A program made the position numbers and the translations under genes. A stretch of 64,000 nucleotides of DNA from Cognataquiflexum gelatinilyticum (GTDB taxonomy: Bacteria; Bacteroidota; Bacteroidia; Cytophagales; Cyclobacteriaceae): positions 124,001 through 188,000 of the forward strand of contig NZ_JANAEZ010000009.1 in assembly GCF_024813435.1 (NCBI RefSeq), in the 5' to 3' direction. This document shows, one piece after another, positions 1 to 9,280 of this stretch (position 1 is the stretch's first letter; each line of letters starts with the position of its first letter). The notes beneath the pieces were generated by a model. That model searched no databases. It was not told the origin of the DNA and saw only the letters and a program-made list of their open reading frames with translations.

Positions 1-934
1 TACCGGTGGCATGTTCCCACAGCATATTGAATCCATCATATTCATATACAGTCTGTAATGTATCCGGGGTCTCAGAAGCATCATCAGGATAAGCAAATTT
101 CCCACCAGAAGCCATCACAGACTTTGGCGCAGTCACTCCCATTGCATACAAGGCTATATCAATCTCATGTACTCCCCAATCGGTCATCAAACCACCTGCA
201 TAATCCCAAAACCATCTGAAATTAAAATGAAAACGGTTCCCATTAAATGGCCGCTTTGGTGCAGGTCCAAGCCACATGTCATAATTAACACCTTGAGGAA
301 CAGGTCCGTCAGGCATGACTGGTACCGGCTTCATCCAACCTTGATAGGCCCATGTTTTTACAAGTCTTATTTGTCCAAGTTTGCCTGACTTCACGTAATC
401 AATAGCTTCAGCATATTGGGAACCGCTTCTTTGCCATTGCCCAACCTGAACCATTTTTCCATAACGTTGCTTGGCTTTAACCATCAGGTTACATTCTTCA
501 ATGGTATTGGCAATTGGTTTTTCGACATAGACATGTTTTCCTGCCGAAAGACTATCTACCATGGTCAAACAATGCCAATGGTCAGGGGTACCAATGATGA
601 CAGCATCAATATCCTTGTTTTCCAACATTTTTCGGTAATCCTTGTATACCTGTGGCTTTTTCCCTCTCTGCTTATTCACATCTTCGGAACGTTGGTCCAA
701 AACACTCTGATCAATGTCTGCAATAGCCACACAATTGACATTTGGCATTTTGAGGTGGGCATTCATATTTGACCATCCCATTCCTTTGCATCCTATCACT
801 GCAAAATTCAGTTGATCAGATGGAGCGATTTTTTTGTTGAGTGCCGACAAGGTATCAGCGTGTATCATGCCCGGCATGCTCAAACCGGCTGATAGCAAGA
901 GGCCATTTTGGATGAATTTTCTTCTTGAATTCAT
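1..934 (-). CDS. Gfo/Idh/MocA family oxidoreductase, exported (3' end outside window)
   Basis: NAD(P)-dependent sugar or inositol-type oxidoreductase, cut by the left window edge, with about 311 N-terminal residues visible. The start at 934 gives a Tat-like leader (SRRKFIQNG then a hydrophobic stretch ending near MIHA), so export to the periplasm is likely. A Rossmann-type glycine motif follows at residues 46-56 (VIGCKGMGWSN). The family EKP motif lies at residues 138-140 after a GTPDHWH segment. Secreted members are common in Bacteroidota carbohydrate clusters, but the substrate cannot be named. No partner gene is visible because the other neighbour, ferritin, is divergent. Confidence 0.9.
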   Translation of the reverse strand, partial: MNSRRKFIQNGLLLSAGLSMPGMIHADTLSALNKKIAPSDQLNFAVIGCKGMGWSNMNAHLKMPNVNCVAIADIDQSVLDQRSEDVNKQRGKKPQVYKDYRKMLENKDIDAVIIGTPDHWHCLTMVDSLSAGKHVYVEKPIANTIEECNLMVKAKQRYGKMVQVGQWQRSGSQYAEAIDYVKSGKLGQIRLVKTWAYQGWMKPVPVMPDGPVPQGVNYDMWLGPAPKRPFNGNRFHFNFRWFWDYAGGLMTDWGVHEIDIALYAMGVTAPKSVMASGGKFAYPDDASETPDTLQTVYEYDGFNMLWEHATG

Positions 935-1233
935 GATGATTAGGTTATTTTTAAATTATGGGTTGTTTTGGTTGATTTCAATTCAATTTCCCGAATTCAA
1001 TTTTTTATTCAGTACATATTCATTTAAATATAAAGCTTAAGCAAATGGCAGGAAAGCCAATGGTATAAAACTGTATAAATTTGCTTTATGATAGTCAATT
1101 TCATATGTTAAAAAAAACAGCAAACTGCTGTATTTTACTTACAATAATGAAAATGGAATTTAGATTTTTACTTATACCAAATCTAAATTTCTGAAAATAT
1201 CCCATTTCAAGAACCATATCTTTCCAAATTAGT

Positions 1234-1241
1234 TAAGTTTG
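1234..1241 (+). promoter_or_regulatory. Bacteroidota -7 box before ferritin
   Basis: TAAGTTTG matches the Bacteroidota TAnnTTTG -7 consensus exactly. It would start transcription about 10 bases before the ferritin ATG at 1259. No clear TTTG -33 element is seen at the usual distance, so this is a motif call only. Confidence 0.4.
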
Positions 1242-1258
1242 TATAAAATGAAATCGCC

Positions 1259-1816
1259 ATGAAACCAAAAGAAATCGTAACGCTACAGCGTTCATTACTG
1301 CTCGATACAGAAAAATTGTTGAACCAGCAGATAGAAATGGAAGGTAAATCTTCTGCATATTACCTTTCCATGGCCTCTTGGTGCCACATGATGGGATATG
1401 AAAATGCATCCCAATACCTCTATGTCCATGCAGATGAGGAGAGAATGCACATGATGAAAATCTTTCATTATGTAAACGAAGCAGGAGGACACGCCATCCA
1501 ACCTGAAATTACCGGAATCAGACACCATTTCAATTCTTTGCGAGAGGTGTTTGAACTTATTCTTGAGCATGAAATCAAAGTGACCAAATCGATCAATTCT
1601 ATTGTAGACCACGCCTTTGGGATCAAGGATTTTGCTACTTTCAGCTTTATGCAATGGTATGTTACCGAACAAAGGGAAGAAGAGACTTTGGCCCGAAGAG
1701 CTTTGGAATTGTTTGACATCATCGGCGAGGAGGGAATTGGCCTTTGGACCATCGATCAAGAACTCGGTAAACTTCACGGAAAAGCTGCTGCTGCATCTGC
1801 TTCAAAAGCACAATAA
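1259..1816 (+). CDS. ftnA: non-haem bacterial ferritin
   Basis: Iron-storage ferritin of 185 residues, the usual length, expected to form a 24-mer cytoplasmic cage that oxidises Fe(II). Aligned by eye with E. coli FtnA, the ferroxidase ligands are present: E28, E61 and H64 (EERMH), E105, Q138 and E141 (EQREEE). The C-terminal tail is Ala/Ser-rich. The start at 1259 is fixed because an ATG ten bases upstream runs into a stop after four codons. The gene is monocistronic, with a -7 box in front and a hairpin terminator behind. Confidence 0.96.
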   Translation: MKPKEIVTLQRSLLLDTEKLLNQQIEMEGKSSAYYLSMASWCHMMGYENASQYLYVHADEERMHMMKIFHYVNEAGGHAIQPEITGIRHHFNSLREVFELILEHEIKVTKSINSIVDHAFGIKDFATFSFMQWYVTEQREEETLARRALELFDIIGEEGIGLWTIDQELGKLHGKAAAASASKAQ

Positions 1817-1825
1817 CAATATTAA

Positions 1826-1866
1826 AAAGGGAAAAGCGCCACCTGCACTTTTCCCTTTCTTTTTAA
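1826..1866. terminator. hairpin terminator after ferritin
   Basis: An 11-bp inverted repeat (AAAGGGAAAAG at 1826-1836 with CTTTTCCCTTT at 1848-1858) is followed by a T-rich run. It lies between the convergent ferritin and hydroxylase genes, so it may serve both. Confidence 0.8.
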
Positions 1867-1875
1867 TTTAGAATT

Positions 1876-2514
1876 TCAATTTCTGCTTTTTGATTCTTTC
1901 ATTTCTTTGTCAGGTTTGAAATAAAATCCTAACATTCTTTCCGAAATAACTTCCTCTTTTGGAGGTAAGGTGTTAAACATCCAGTCCCAGATAATTGTAC
2001 TGAATGAAAATCCTTTGTCAGGATATTTCCCATGGTGGTGAATGTGGGCCTTCTGGACTTTGGGAAAAATATAGCGTCCCCACTTTTTGTGTAGCATGAT
2101 GTGCATAAGGCTGTATAATGTTAGGCCAACATAGAAGCCTAGAAACAAAGTGAAATAATTGTTCCAAATCAAGGCAAAGTAAAATATCCAAATCCCACCC
2201 ACAAATAAGATGGATCTCTGAGTACCGTCAATTTTGATTTCCTGAGGATGCTTGTGGTGGTTCATGTGCATGTCGTAGATTTTGCTATTGACATTCCTGA
2301 AGTGGTTATGCATCCAAAACCTATGCAGAAAATACTCGGTAAAAGTCCATCCGAGCCAACCCGTGACCAATAGAAACAAAAACTTGAATGTGGATGAGGT
2401 GGTCAATCCTGCTCCCAAAACCAATACAGTGGCGATGATAGCAAAAACCATGATGCAACTGATGGCTGCTTGAAGTTCTTTTCTTTTTCCTAAGGAGATT
2501 TTTTGAGTTTCCAT
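1876..2514 (-). CDS. fatty acid hydroxylase / sterol desaturase superfamily membrane protein
   Basis: Integral membrane di-iron hydroxylase-type protein of 212 residues. Hydrophobic segments at about 15-40, 42-60, 100-120 and 122-142 alternate with His boxes: HRFWMH (64-69), HMNHHKH (83-89), H138 with H142, and HIHHH (157-161). This spacing is typical of the fatty acid hydroxylase superfamily (PF04116), which hydroxylates lipid or carotenoid substrates with O2. Substrate is unknown; 2-hydroxy fatty acid or carotenoid hydroxylation are both possible. It is convergent with ferritin and has no operon partner. Confidence 0.85.
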   Translation of the reverse strand: METQKISLGKRKELQAAISCIMVFAIIATVLVLGAGLTTSSTFKFLFLLVTGWLGWTFTEYFLHRFWMHNHFRNVNSKIYDMHMNHHKHPQEIKIDGTQRSILFVGGIWIFYFALIWNNYFTLFLGFYVGLTLYSLMHIMLHKKWGRYIFPKVQKAHIHHHGKYPDKGFSFSTIIWDWMFNTLPPKEEVISERMLGFYFKPDKEMKESKSRN

Positions 2515-3131
2515 CTTTTTTTGGATTTATGTGAATGAAAAATTCAAGAAAGTAGGCTTGTCAAAGAAGTACCTGACCAACCGTGATTTCTTATCATGCC
2601 ACCAAATTACCTGAGACTTTTACCATCGGCGAATTGAAAAAAAACGTGCCGATGGCCTGATTTGTAATTATTCAGAAAACTACGGGAAGGAAAAGGTCAC
2701 TTTATTAAAAATTGAAAAAACCAACTCAGTTCGGCCTGACTTTGGATATTTCACACAAAAGTTTTATTCAAATTGGGATTTTGAATAAAAATCAAAAATT
2801 AAACTTCATACCTGACTAAAAAAAATTTAAAAAAAATCAAAAGCTTGATCAATAAAATCAAATTTGAATAAATCTATTGAATCCAATTCGATCCGATAAT
2901 GCATAAATTTTTCTTATAATAATCATACTTATTTTTTACGATCATTTTTGCTCCTATTATCTCACTTTTTTCTTTAGGAATATTCTGTGTATTTCTTTAA
3001 ATTAGTCAATAACCTATTATTTCATCGGCCACAACGAAATTTTATTCTGATTAATTTAAATCCAAAGTTTGGATTTATCTCAAAGAGATATTTAATGAGA
3101 AAACATACAATTCATCACTTTTAATTTTGTT
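2515..3131. other. 617-bp AT-rich intergenic region
   Basis: Divergent intergenic region between the hydroxylase and the HTH regulator. It is A/T-rich with no open frame, no strong hairpin and no tandem repeat. TAATTTTG at 3122-3129 resembles a -7 box but sits only two bases before the next ATG. Confidence 0.5.
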
Positions 3132-4136
3132 ATGGGCAATTCAGAAATTCAGGTTCAGTTTTTCCATCATGTAAGAAACCTCCTCCCTCCTTACAAATCC
3201 CTTGTAGATGAAGTCTCGGATTTATTGGAAATCAGCAATGATTCTGCCTATCGGAGGATCCGTGGTGAAAAGTTTATTGACCTGGAGGAAATCAAAAAAA
3301 TCAGCCAACATTTTAATATTTCCCTTGATCAGGTTTTTAATCTTCAGACCAATGCCATAGTCTTCCACGGCAAACTGAATTCATTTACCAAAGACAGTTT
3401 TGACGATTGGTTTGAGGACGTGCTGAAGCAGATACAGATGTTTCATATCCAAAAAAAGAAACATATGTATTACCTGGTAAAAGACCTGCCTCCCTTCTAC
3501 CATTTATATTTTCCTGAATTGGCCTCGTTTAAATTCTTTTTCTGGATGAAATCCATCCTCCACAATGAAAGTCTGAAGAATGAGAAATTCTCTTTCAATA
3601 ACCTGCTCTATTATAAGCTCAAAGATACGAGTACCAAAATGATCAATTTGTTCAATCAGATTCCGACAACGGAGATTTGGAATGAAGAAGGCATCAATGT
3701 CACCATCCGGCAGATTGAATTGTACAATGATATGGGTTTGATTCCTTCACAAAAAGAATTGAAAATCTTGTTTGAGCAATTATTGGAAGTAGTCAACCAC
3801 CTCGAAAAAATGGCGGAATTGGGATTGAAATTTCCAATGGGAAAAGAACCCACAGCGGAGAGTGCGCCTTATACCATGTATGTCAATGACTTTGTCATCG
3901 GTGACAATACCATCATTGCTGAGTTAGACAATGTACAGATTACTTACCTCAACCATAGTGTCATGTACTTTATTGGTTCTATGGATCCCAAATTCAATGA
4001 AGCCATGTTTTATAATCTCCATAACCTGATCAAAAAATCAACCATGGTAAGTACTGTCGGTGAAAAAGAAAGGATCAGGTTTTTTAATAAACTGAGGAAA
4101 AAAATTGAAATCAAATTGGCAGCAATTGAGGAATGA
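3132..4136 (+). CDS. HTH-domain transcriptional regulator (XRE-like N-terminus)
   Basis: Predicted cytoplasmic regulator of 334 residues. Residues about 20-70 look like a helix-turn-helix: a LVDEVSDLLEISNDSAYRRI segment followed by an IDLEEIKKISQHFNISLDQVF-type recognition region, as in XRE-family proteins. The remaining 260 residues are helical with no recognised ligand domain. Proteins of this layout occur in Bacteroidota with unknown targets. It stands alone, with a long AT-rich upstream region and an HdeD-like gene 215 bp downstream on the same strand. Confidence 0.75.
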   Translation: MGNSEIQVQFFHHVRNLLPPYKSLVDEVSDLLEISNDSAYRRIRGEKFIDLEEIKKISQHFNISLDQVFNLQTNAIVFHGKLNSFTKDSFDDWFEDVLKQIQMFHIQKKKHMYYLVKDLPPFYHLYFPELASFKFFFWMKSILHNESLKNEKFSFNNLLYYKLKDTSTKMINLFNQIPTTEIWNEEGINVTIRQIELYNDMGLIPSQKELKILFEQLLEVVNHLEKMAELGLKFPMGKEPTAESAPYTMYVNDFVIGDNTIIAELDNVQITYLNHSVMYFIGSMDPKFNEAMFYNLHNLIKKSTMVSTVGEKERIRFFNKLRKKIEIKLAAIEE

Positions 4137-4351
4137 GTGGGTGAATATTATTCATTTATCCCTTTATTTTAATTTTGGGCCTTTCGTAAAAAGGAAGGGA
4201 TAACCTTCCTCTTTCCCAAGAATTTCTTGGTTAAATTAATTAGGCATTTTTTTAACAATCTTTTGATGTGATCAACCTTAAACTGAACTCAAATTTTCTT
4301 ACATTTTGGATTCAATATTTTTAAAAAACAAAAAATCTAAACAAAAAGAAA

Positions 4352-4960
4352 ATGGAATCAGTACTTAAAAAAAGCAGATTTATGATCAAAAACTGGTGGC
4401 TTCCACTGTTGGTTGGTATTTTATTCATCCTAGTCGGAGCTTGGACCATTTCCACTCCTGTCAAAAGCTACATGAGTCTGGCTATCATTTTTGCTTCTTT
4501 TATGTTTGTTTCAGGGATATTTCAATTGATATTTTCCATCAATAATAGGAATGAAATCGACGATTGGGGATGGCATTTTGCCGGAGCGATGTTTGACTTT
4601 GTGGTAGGATCTGTTTTGTTTTTCAATCCTGCGATCACCATGGTCGTCCTTCCTTTTATCATTGCCTTTTATTTTATGTTCAAAGGCTTTGCAACTTTCG
4701 GGTTTGCTTTTGATATGAAAAAATATGGTTCCGATGGATGGGGTTGGTTACTTGCAAGCGGGGCATTGTCAGTCATTTTCTCTTTGATGATCTTATTCAA
4801 CCCGACTTTAGGGGGATTGACCATTGTGTTTTTTACCGCTTTGGCATTCTTCTCTTTGGGATTGTTTAACATCACCCTTGCTTTTGCGCTTAAGAAAATC
4901 AAGGAAAAAGGCGGAGATGCCAAAGAGCTTTTACAGAACTTGAAAAATAAAATTTCCTAA
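4352..4960 (+). CDS. HdeD / DUF308 family membrane protein
   Basis: Small integral membrane protein of 202 residues with about six transmembrane segments arranged as repeated hydrophobic hairpins. The pattern, with a WWLPLLVGILFILVG opening and repeated WxW and FNP turns, fits the DUF308/HdeD family. E. coli HdeD is linked to acid resistance; here a stress role is inference. An A-rich leader (aaacaaaaagaaa) precedes the ATG, as is usual in Bacteroidota. It ends in a Lys-rich cytoplasmic tail. Confidence 0.8.
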   Translation: MESVLKKSRFMIKNWWLPLLVGILFILVGAWTISTPVKSYMSLAIIFASFMFVSGIFQLIFSINNRNEIDDWGWHFAGAMFDFVVGSVLFFNPAITMVVLPFIIAFYFMFKGFATFGFAFDMKKYGSDGWGWLLASGALSVIFSLMILFNPTLGGLTIVFFTALAFFSLGLFNITLAFALKKIKEKGGDAKELLQNLKNKIS

Positions 4961-5443
4961 ATACCGGCATTTTTATAGATTTTCTAAGGAAGGATAAGGT
5001 ATTCATGTACTTAAAATGTTATGTGCTAAAAGATCAAAATCTTACTTAGCCTGCAATTGGCTTTGGCTACAGGATTTTTTCTTGCCGGGTCTGACAAAAA
5101 TTTTCGACCTCTTTTTTCCACACCTAGAAGGGCCAAAGAGAGGAAATTGACTTGTATCCTTCGATATGCAATACGAGCTTCATACTGTGCACTTTTTTGG
5201 GTATGGTCTTTGCCCTCTATATTGAAAATAGTTTTCTGCTAAAAAAAAGGCAATTTTATTTGATTTTTCCTCGGCTATGTTTTTTGTTGGTTTGCTTAGA
5301 ATTTTTCCAATTGAATCAACCAACCCAAATCAAGAATGATAATCATAGATGAGCCAAACATAAGTCATTGAATCAAAGGCTCCCTATTTTTAAATTGTAT
5401 CAACGAAAAATCAAAATATAATTCAGAATTCAACTACCAATAT
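4961..5443. other. intergenic region without recognised content
   Basis: About 480 bp between the HdeD-like gene and the GreA-C-like gene. Only short frames with no conserved-looking protein are present, and I see no strong terminator, repeat or promoter consensus. Confidence 0.4.
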
Positions 5444-5935
5444 ATGAATATGGAAACCAGCGTATTAAATATCAACCATGCCGCTTTTAAAAAGGCACTA
5501 TTGGATACAAGTATAAAGAAACATCAATCTGTAATTGATGATTTCAAAAACAGTATCAAAGAAATGATTGGCAGTGAAAACGAAGCCAACCAAGAGGACC
5601 CGGACATGTCCCAACAAGGTTTCAATTCGGAGCAAATCCATCGGGCAAATGCTGTAGGAGACCAAGTCAGCTTTGCCAACAAAGAAATGGAAATTCTTCA
5701 AAACATGCTTCCTACTATTGAAGATATCAATGACACAGTAAAATTGGGGAGCGTAGTGGTGACAGACAAAGACATTTTCTTTGTGTCAACAAGCATTGAA
5801 AGAATGAAAGTCAATGGTTTTTCAGTTTTTGGGTTATCGACTGAAAGCCCTTTATACCAAGTCATGAAAGGTAAAAAACATGGAGAAACCTTCTCTTTCA
5901 AAGATGCCCATTACAGAATTAAAGAGCTTTTTTGA
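5444..5935 (+). CDS. GreA/GreB C-terminal-domain-like protein
   Basis: Protein of 163 residues. The C-terminal part (about residues 98-163) resembles the GreA/GreB/Rnk C-terminal fold, with GSVVVTDK, then a segment STESPLYQVMKGKKHGETF and a final YRIKELF, matching the family pattern of SPLG..L.GK..GD. The N-terminal half is Gln/Asn/Glu-rich and helical but lacks the clear GreA coiled-coil tip. It may bind RNA polymerase in the secondary channel; that is inference. An M-N-M start allows 5444 or 5450. It shares a convergent terminator with glgP. Confidence 0.7.
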   Translation: MNMETSVLNINHAAFKKALLDTSIKKHQSVIDDFKNSIKEMIGSENEANQEDPDMSQQGFNSEQIHRANAVGDQVSFANKEMEILQNMLPTIEDINDTVKLGSVVVTDKDIFFVSTSIERMKVNGFSVFGLSTESPLYQVMKGKKHGETFSFKDAHYRIKELF

Positions 5936-5987
5936 TGCTAAAGATTCTTTACCTAAGAGAAGGAAATCAAAAAATGTTAACAATTTA

Positions 5988-6012
5988 AAAAAAGGGGGCA
6001 AGCCCCCTTTTT
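5988..6012. terminator. bidirectional hairpin terminator
   Basis: AAAAAGGGGGC and GCCCCCTTTTT flank a two-base loop, with A/T runs on both sides. It lies between the convergent GreA-C-like gene and glgP and abuts the glgP stop codon. Confidence 0.88.
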
Positions 6013-8574
6013 CTATTTTTCTATGATTTTGATGGAATCTATTTCCACGGGAACAGATTTGACCTTCCAAATCTCGTCACAATATTCTTTGATACTCCTG
6101 TCACTGGAAAATTTTCCCATTCTTGCTGTATTCAAAATGGACATTTTTGCCCACATTTCTTTATGCTTAAATGCTTCTGCTGCTTTTTCCTGTGCTTCAA
6201 TGTAAGATTGAAAATCAGCAAATAATAAATACTGATCATCATACATCAAAGAATCAGTCAATTCCTTGAAAGTATTCACATCCAAATGTGAAAAATAACC
6301 TGAATTTATTTGATCGATGGCTTCTTTTAAAACAGCATTGGATTCATAATATTCTTTTGATTTATATCCGGCCGCTTTGGTTTGAGCCACTTCATCTGCG
6401 GTCAATCCAAAAAGGAAAAAGTTTTCCTCCCCTACACATTCTCTGATTTCCACATTTGCTCCATCCAATGTTCCGATAGTCAATGCACCATTAAGGGAAA
6501 GCTTCATATTTCCGGTTCCTGATGCTTCCTTTCCTGCCGTAGAAATCTGCTCAGAAAGATCCGCAGCCGGATAAATCTTTTGAGCGTTGGTGACATTGTA
6601 GTTTGGATAAAAAACCACTTTAAGCCTTCCTCTTACATCCGGATCGTTATTAACAACCTCCCCAACCGAGTTGATTAATTTGATGATCAATTTGGCTTTA
6701 CGATATCCAGGTGCTGATTTTCCGGCAAAAATAAAAGTTCTCGGCACGATTTCCAAGTCCGGATTTTTCTTGATCCGGTTGTATAAGGCAATCACATGGA
6801 GAACATTCAAATGCTGTCTTTTGTATTCATGGATACGTTTGACCTGAATATCAAACATAGACTCGGGATCAACTTTCACCCCTAACCTTTTCTGAATTTT
6901 CTTTGCAAGGGCTTTTTTCTGATCTAATTTGACTCTCATCCAAGCTTGTTGGAATTCGGGATCATCGGCATATTTTTCCAATCCTCTCAATTCTTCCAAA
7001 TCTTTGATCCATCCTTCTCCGATTTTATCAGAAATAAGTTTTGTCAAATTTGGATTGCTTAAAACTATCCATCTTCTCGGTGTAACACCATTGGTTTTAT
7101 TGCTGAATTTTTCGGGAGAAAGTTCATACCAATCATGCAATACTGTTTTCTTCAATAAATCAGAATGCAAGGCTGCCACCCCATTGATAGCATGGCTTCC
7201 AAGGCAAGCAAGATTTGCCATTCTGACATGTTTTCTTTTTCCCTCCCCAATTAGGGAAAGGTTACTTATTTTTTGATTGTCTCCAAAAAATCTCACCGTG
7301 ACAAAATCCAAGAACCTTCTGTTGATTTCATAGATCAGCTCAAGATGGCGTGGCAATACAGAACCAAACAATTCCAAATCCCAAGTTTCCAAAGCTTCGG
7401 GAAGCAATGTGTGGTTTGTGTAGGCAAAAGTCTTGGTGGTAATATTCCAAGCCGTATCCCAATCCAACAGGTGCTCATCCATCAATAGGCGCATCAGTTC
7501 CACAACTCCGATTGCCGGATGTGTATCATTCAACTGAACAGCAAATTTTTTATCAAAGTCTTCAATTTTTTCACCTTGGTTTAGGTGAATGTTGATCATA
7601 TCCTGTAAGGAGCATGAGACAAAAAAGTATTGCTGCTGCAGTCTCAGGATTTTCCCTTCCCGCTGCTCGTCATTGGGATAAAGAACTTTACTGATATTTT
7701 CACAGATGATTTTTTGGTTTACCGCATTGTTGTACTCACCTGCATTAAACGACTGAAAATCAAAAGAGTGTGGAGCTTCAGATTTCCAAAGCCTTAAAGT
7801 ATTTGCAGTATTGACTTTATATCCCAAAATAGGGGTATCATAAGCGACTCCTTTCACCACGAGTTCAGGAATCCAATTGCTGCAGAACTTTCCGCTACGG
7901 TCAATGTAATGTTGAATGTGACCACCAAGTTTTACGTCATGGCTCAATTCCCTTCTTGCAATTTCCCAAGGATTTCCCCTTCTCAGCCAGTTATCGGTAT
8001 CCTCTACCTGCCAACCATCTCTGATATCCTGCTCAAAAATACCGAACTGGTACCTTATCCCATATCCTATGGCAGGAACTTCCAATGTAGCCAATGAGTC
8101 CATATAACAGGCTGCCAATCTTCCAAGACCACCATTTCCTAAACCTGGCTCCACTTCTTTTTCAATCAGCCAATCCAAGTTGAGGCCAAGTTCTTCACAG
8201 GCCTGCTCCACCTCCTTATAAATCCCAAGGTTAATCAGGTTATTGGCAAGATGCGGTCCCAATAGATATTCTGCTGAAAGATACGACACAACCCGTTCCT
8301 TTCCCTGAATATACTGCTTCACTGAAGCTACCCAACGCTGCAGCAACCTGTCCCTGACAGCATAGGCCAAAGCCATGTAATAATCATTTCTTGTAGCGAT
8401 TTCAGGATATTTAGCCTGTACATAAAAAAGATTATTTGAAATCGCCTTTTTTAAAGTCTCAACAGACAAACCTGTTCGGGAATCTTCCCTTTCAATATAT
8501 TGATGGGACTCTGAGGAAATTGATTTGTCTTCAGTGCCGGATTCTGATTCTGTGTTTTTAATATTCTTTTTCAT
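6013..8574 (-). CDS. glgP: glycogen/starch phosphorylase
   Basis: Phosphorolyses alpha-1,4-glucan to glucose-1-phosphate in the cytoplasm. At 853 residues it has full GT35 length. The pyridoxal-phosphate lysine is K691 in the EASGTGNMKLSLNG segment. Other family blocks are present: GLGNGGLGRLAACYMDS, FAVQLNDTHPAI, and the KRIHEYKRQ block. It has its own hairpin terminator and no glgB/glgA neighbour here. The amylases at 59.6-64 kb are the other glucan genes in the window, but too distant to be in its operon. Confidence 0.98.
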   Translation of the reverse strand: MKKNIKNTESESGTEDKSISSESHQYIEREDSRTGLSVETLKKAISNNLFYVQAKYPEIATRNDYYMALAYAVRDRLLQRWVASVKQYIQGKERVVSYLSAEYLLGPHLANNLINLGIYKEVEQACEELGLNLDWLIEKEVEPGLGNGGLGRLAACYMDSLATLEVPAIGYGIRYQFGIFEQDIRDGWQVEDTDNWLRRGNPWEIARRELSHDVKLGGHIQHYIDRSGKFCSNWIPELVVKGVAYDTPILGYKVNTANTLRLWKSEAPHSFDFQSFNAGEYNNAVNQKIICENISKVLYPNDEQREGKILRLQQQYFFVSCSLQDMINIHLNQGEKIEDFDKKFAVQLNDTHPAIGVVELMRLLMDEHLLDWDTAWNITTKTFAYTNHTLLPEALETWDLELFGSVLPRHLELIYEINRRFLDFVTVRFFGDNQKISNLSLIGEGKRKHVRMANLACLGSHAINGVAALHSDLLKKTVLHDWYELSPEKFSNKTNGVTPRRWIVLSNPNLTKLISDKIGEGWIKDLEELRGLEKYADDPEFQQAWMRVKLDQKKALAKKIQKRLGVKVDPESMFDIQVKRIHEYKRQHLNVLHVIALYNRIKKNPDLEIVPRTFIFAGKSAPGYRKAKLIIKLINSVGEVVNNDPDVRGRLKVVFYPNYNVTNAQKIYPAADLSEQISTAGKEASGTGNMKLSLNGALTIGTLDGANVEIRECVGEENFFLFGLTADEVAQTKAAGYKSKEYYESNAVLKEAIDQINSGYFSHLDVNTFKELTDSLMYDDQYLLFADFQSYIEAQEKAAEAFKHKEMWAKMSILNTARMGKFSSDRSIKEYCDEIWKVKSVPVEIDSIKIIEK

Positions 8575-8768
8575 CTATGATTTCAGTTGCCAAGATCATT
8601 TCAAGCCGGAAAGTTAATCAAAACAAAAGTGAATCAAAATTTTAAGCTCTATCAGAAATCAAACTTATTTGCTCCTTTTTGTCCAAAATTGAAATAAAAC
8701 AATAAACTATAATTGTCCCAGTCTCATTTTGATTGTATCTTGCAAAGTCATTAAATAGCCAAATTCAA

Positions 8769-9242
8769 ATGATTTTCAAACATGTAAATGCGTTATTTTT
8801 TCTGCTGTCCTTACTTACAATTTGTTTTTCGGGATGTAAGAATAATGCAAAACAAGATGATTTGATCGTAGATGATGCCATGTTTGAGACTGAAGAATCA
8901 GTTGCAAATGACGGGCATAACTCCAGTAATTCACTTGATTTTTTTGGAACATATAAAGGAATCATTCCCTGTGCGGATTGTGAGGGAATTGAAATCGTAG
9001 TAGAGTTGGGAACAGGCAATTCCTACTCAAAGAAATCCACTTACCTTGGAAAAGAAAATCAAAATGTAATAGAATCATCAGGGACATTTACATGGAATGA
9101 AGCCGGAAACACAATAACTTTGACAGGTGAGGCTATTCCCAATCAATACTTTGTAGGAGAAAACATTCTTTTCCACCTCGATGTGGAAGGGAATAGAATT
9201 ACAGGAGATTTAGCAGAAAAATATCAGTTAATAAAGCAATAA
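8769..9242 (+). CDS. NlpE-like copper/envelope-stress lipoprotein
   Basis: Outer-membrane-type lipoprotein of 157 residues. The start at 8769 gives a clean signal peptide with lipobox ending in SGC (C23); a 12-codon upstream extension would spoil it. The mature part has the NlpE N-terminal barrel pattern: FFGTYKGIIPCADCEGIE with a CxxC pair (C68, C71), followed by beta-strand repeats. NlpE proteins in enterobacteria signal surface attachment and copper stress to Cpx; here no CpxA is seen, so the role is unknown. The next gene, 38 bp downstream, encodes a Met-rich lipoprotein. Confidence 0.85.
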   Translation: MIFKHVNALFFLLSLLTICFSGCKNNAKQDDLIVDDAMFETEESVANDGHNSSNSLDFFGTYKGIIPCADCEGIEIVVELGTGNSYSKKSTYLGKENQNVIESSGTFTWNEAGNTITLTGEAIPNQYFVGENILFHLDVEGNRITGDLAEKYQLIKQ

Positions 9243-9280
9243 AAAACATAAAATCCTTTATCACAAACAACTACTCAAAT

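Noticed and set aside
3122..3129. TAATTTTG as promoter of the HTH gene
   Set aside because: It fits the -7 consensus but would start transcription inside the start codon region, and no -33 box is present; leaderless expression would be needed.
5057..5352. Short plus-strand frames between HdeD-like and GreA-C-like genes
   Set aside because: Cys/Phe-rich low-complexity translations, no ribosome-binding context, no homology by eye.
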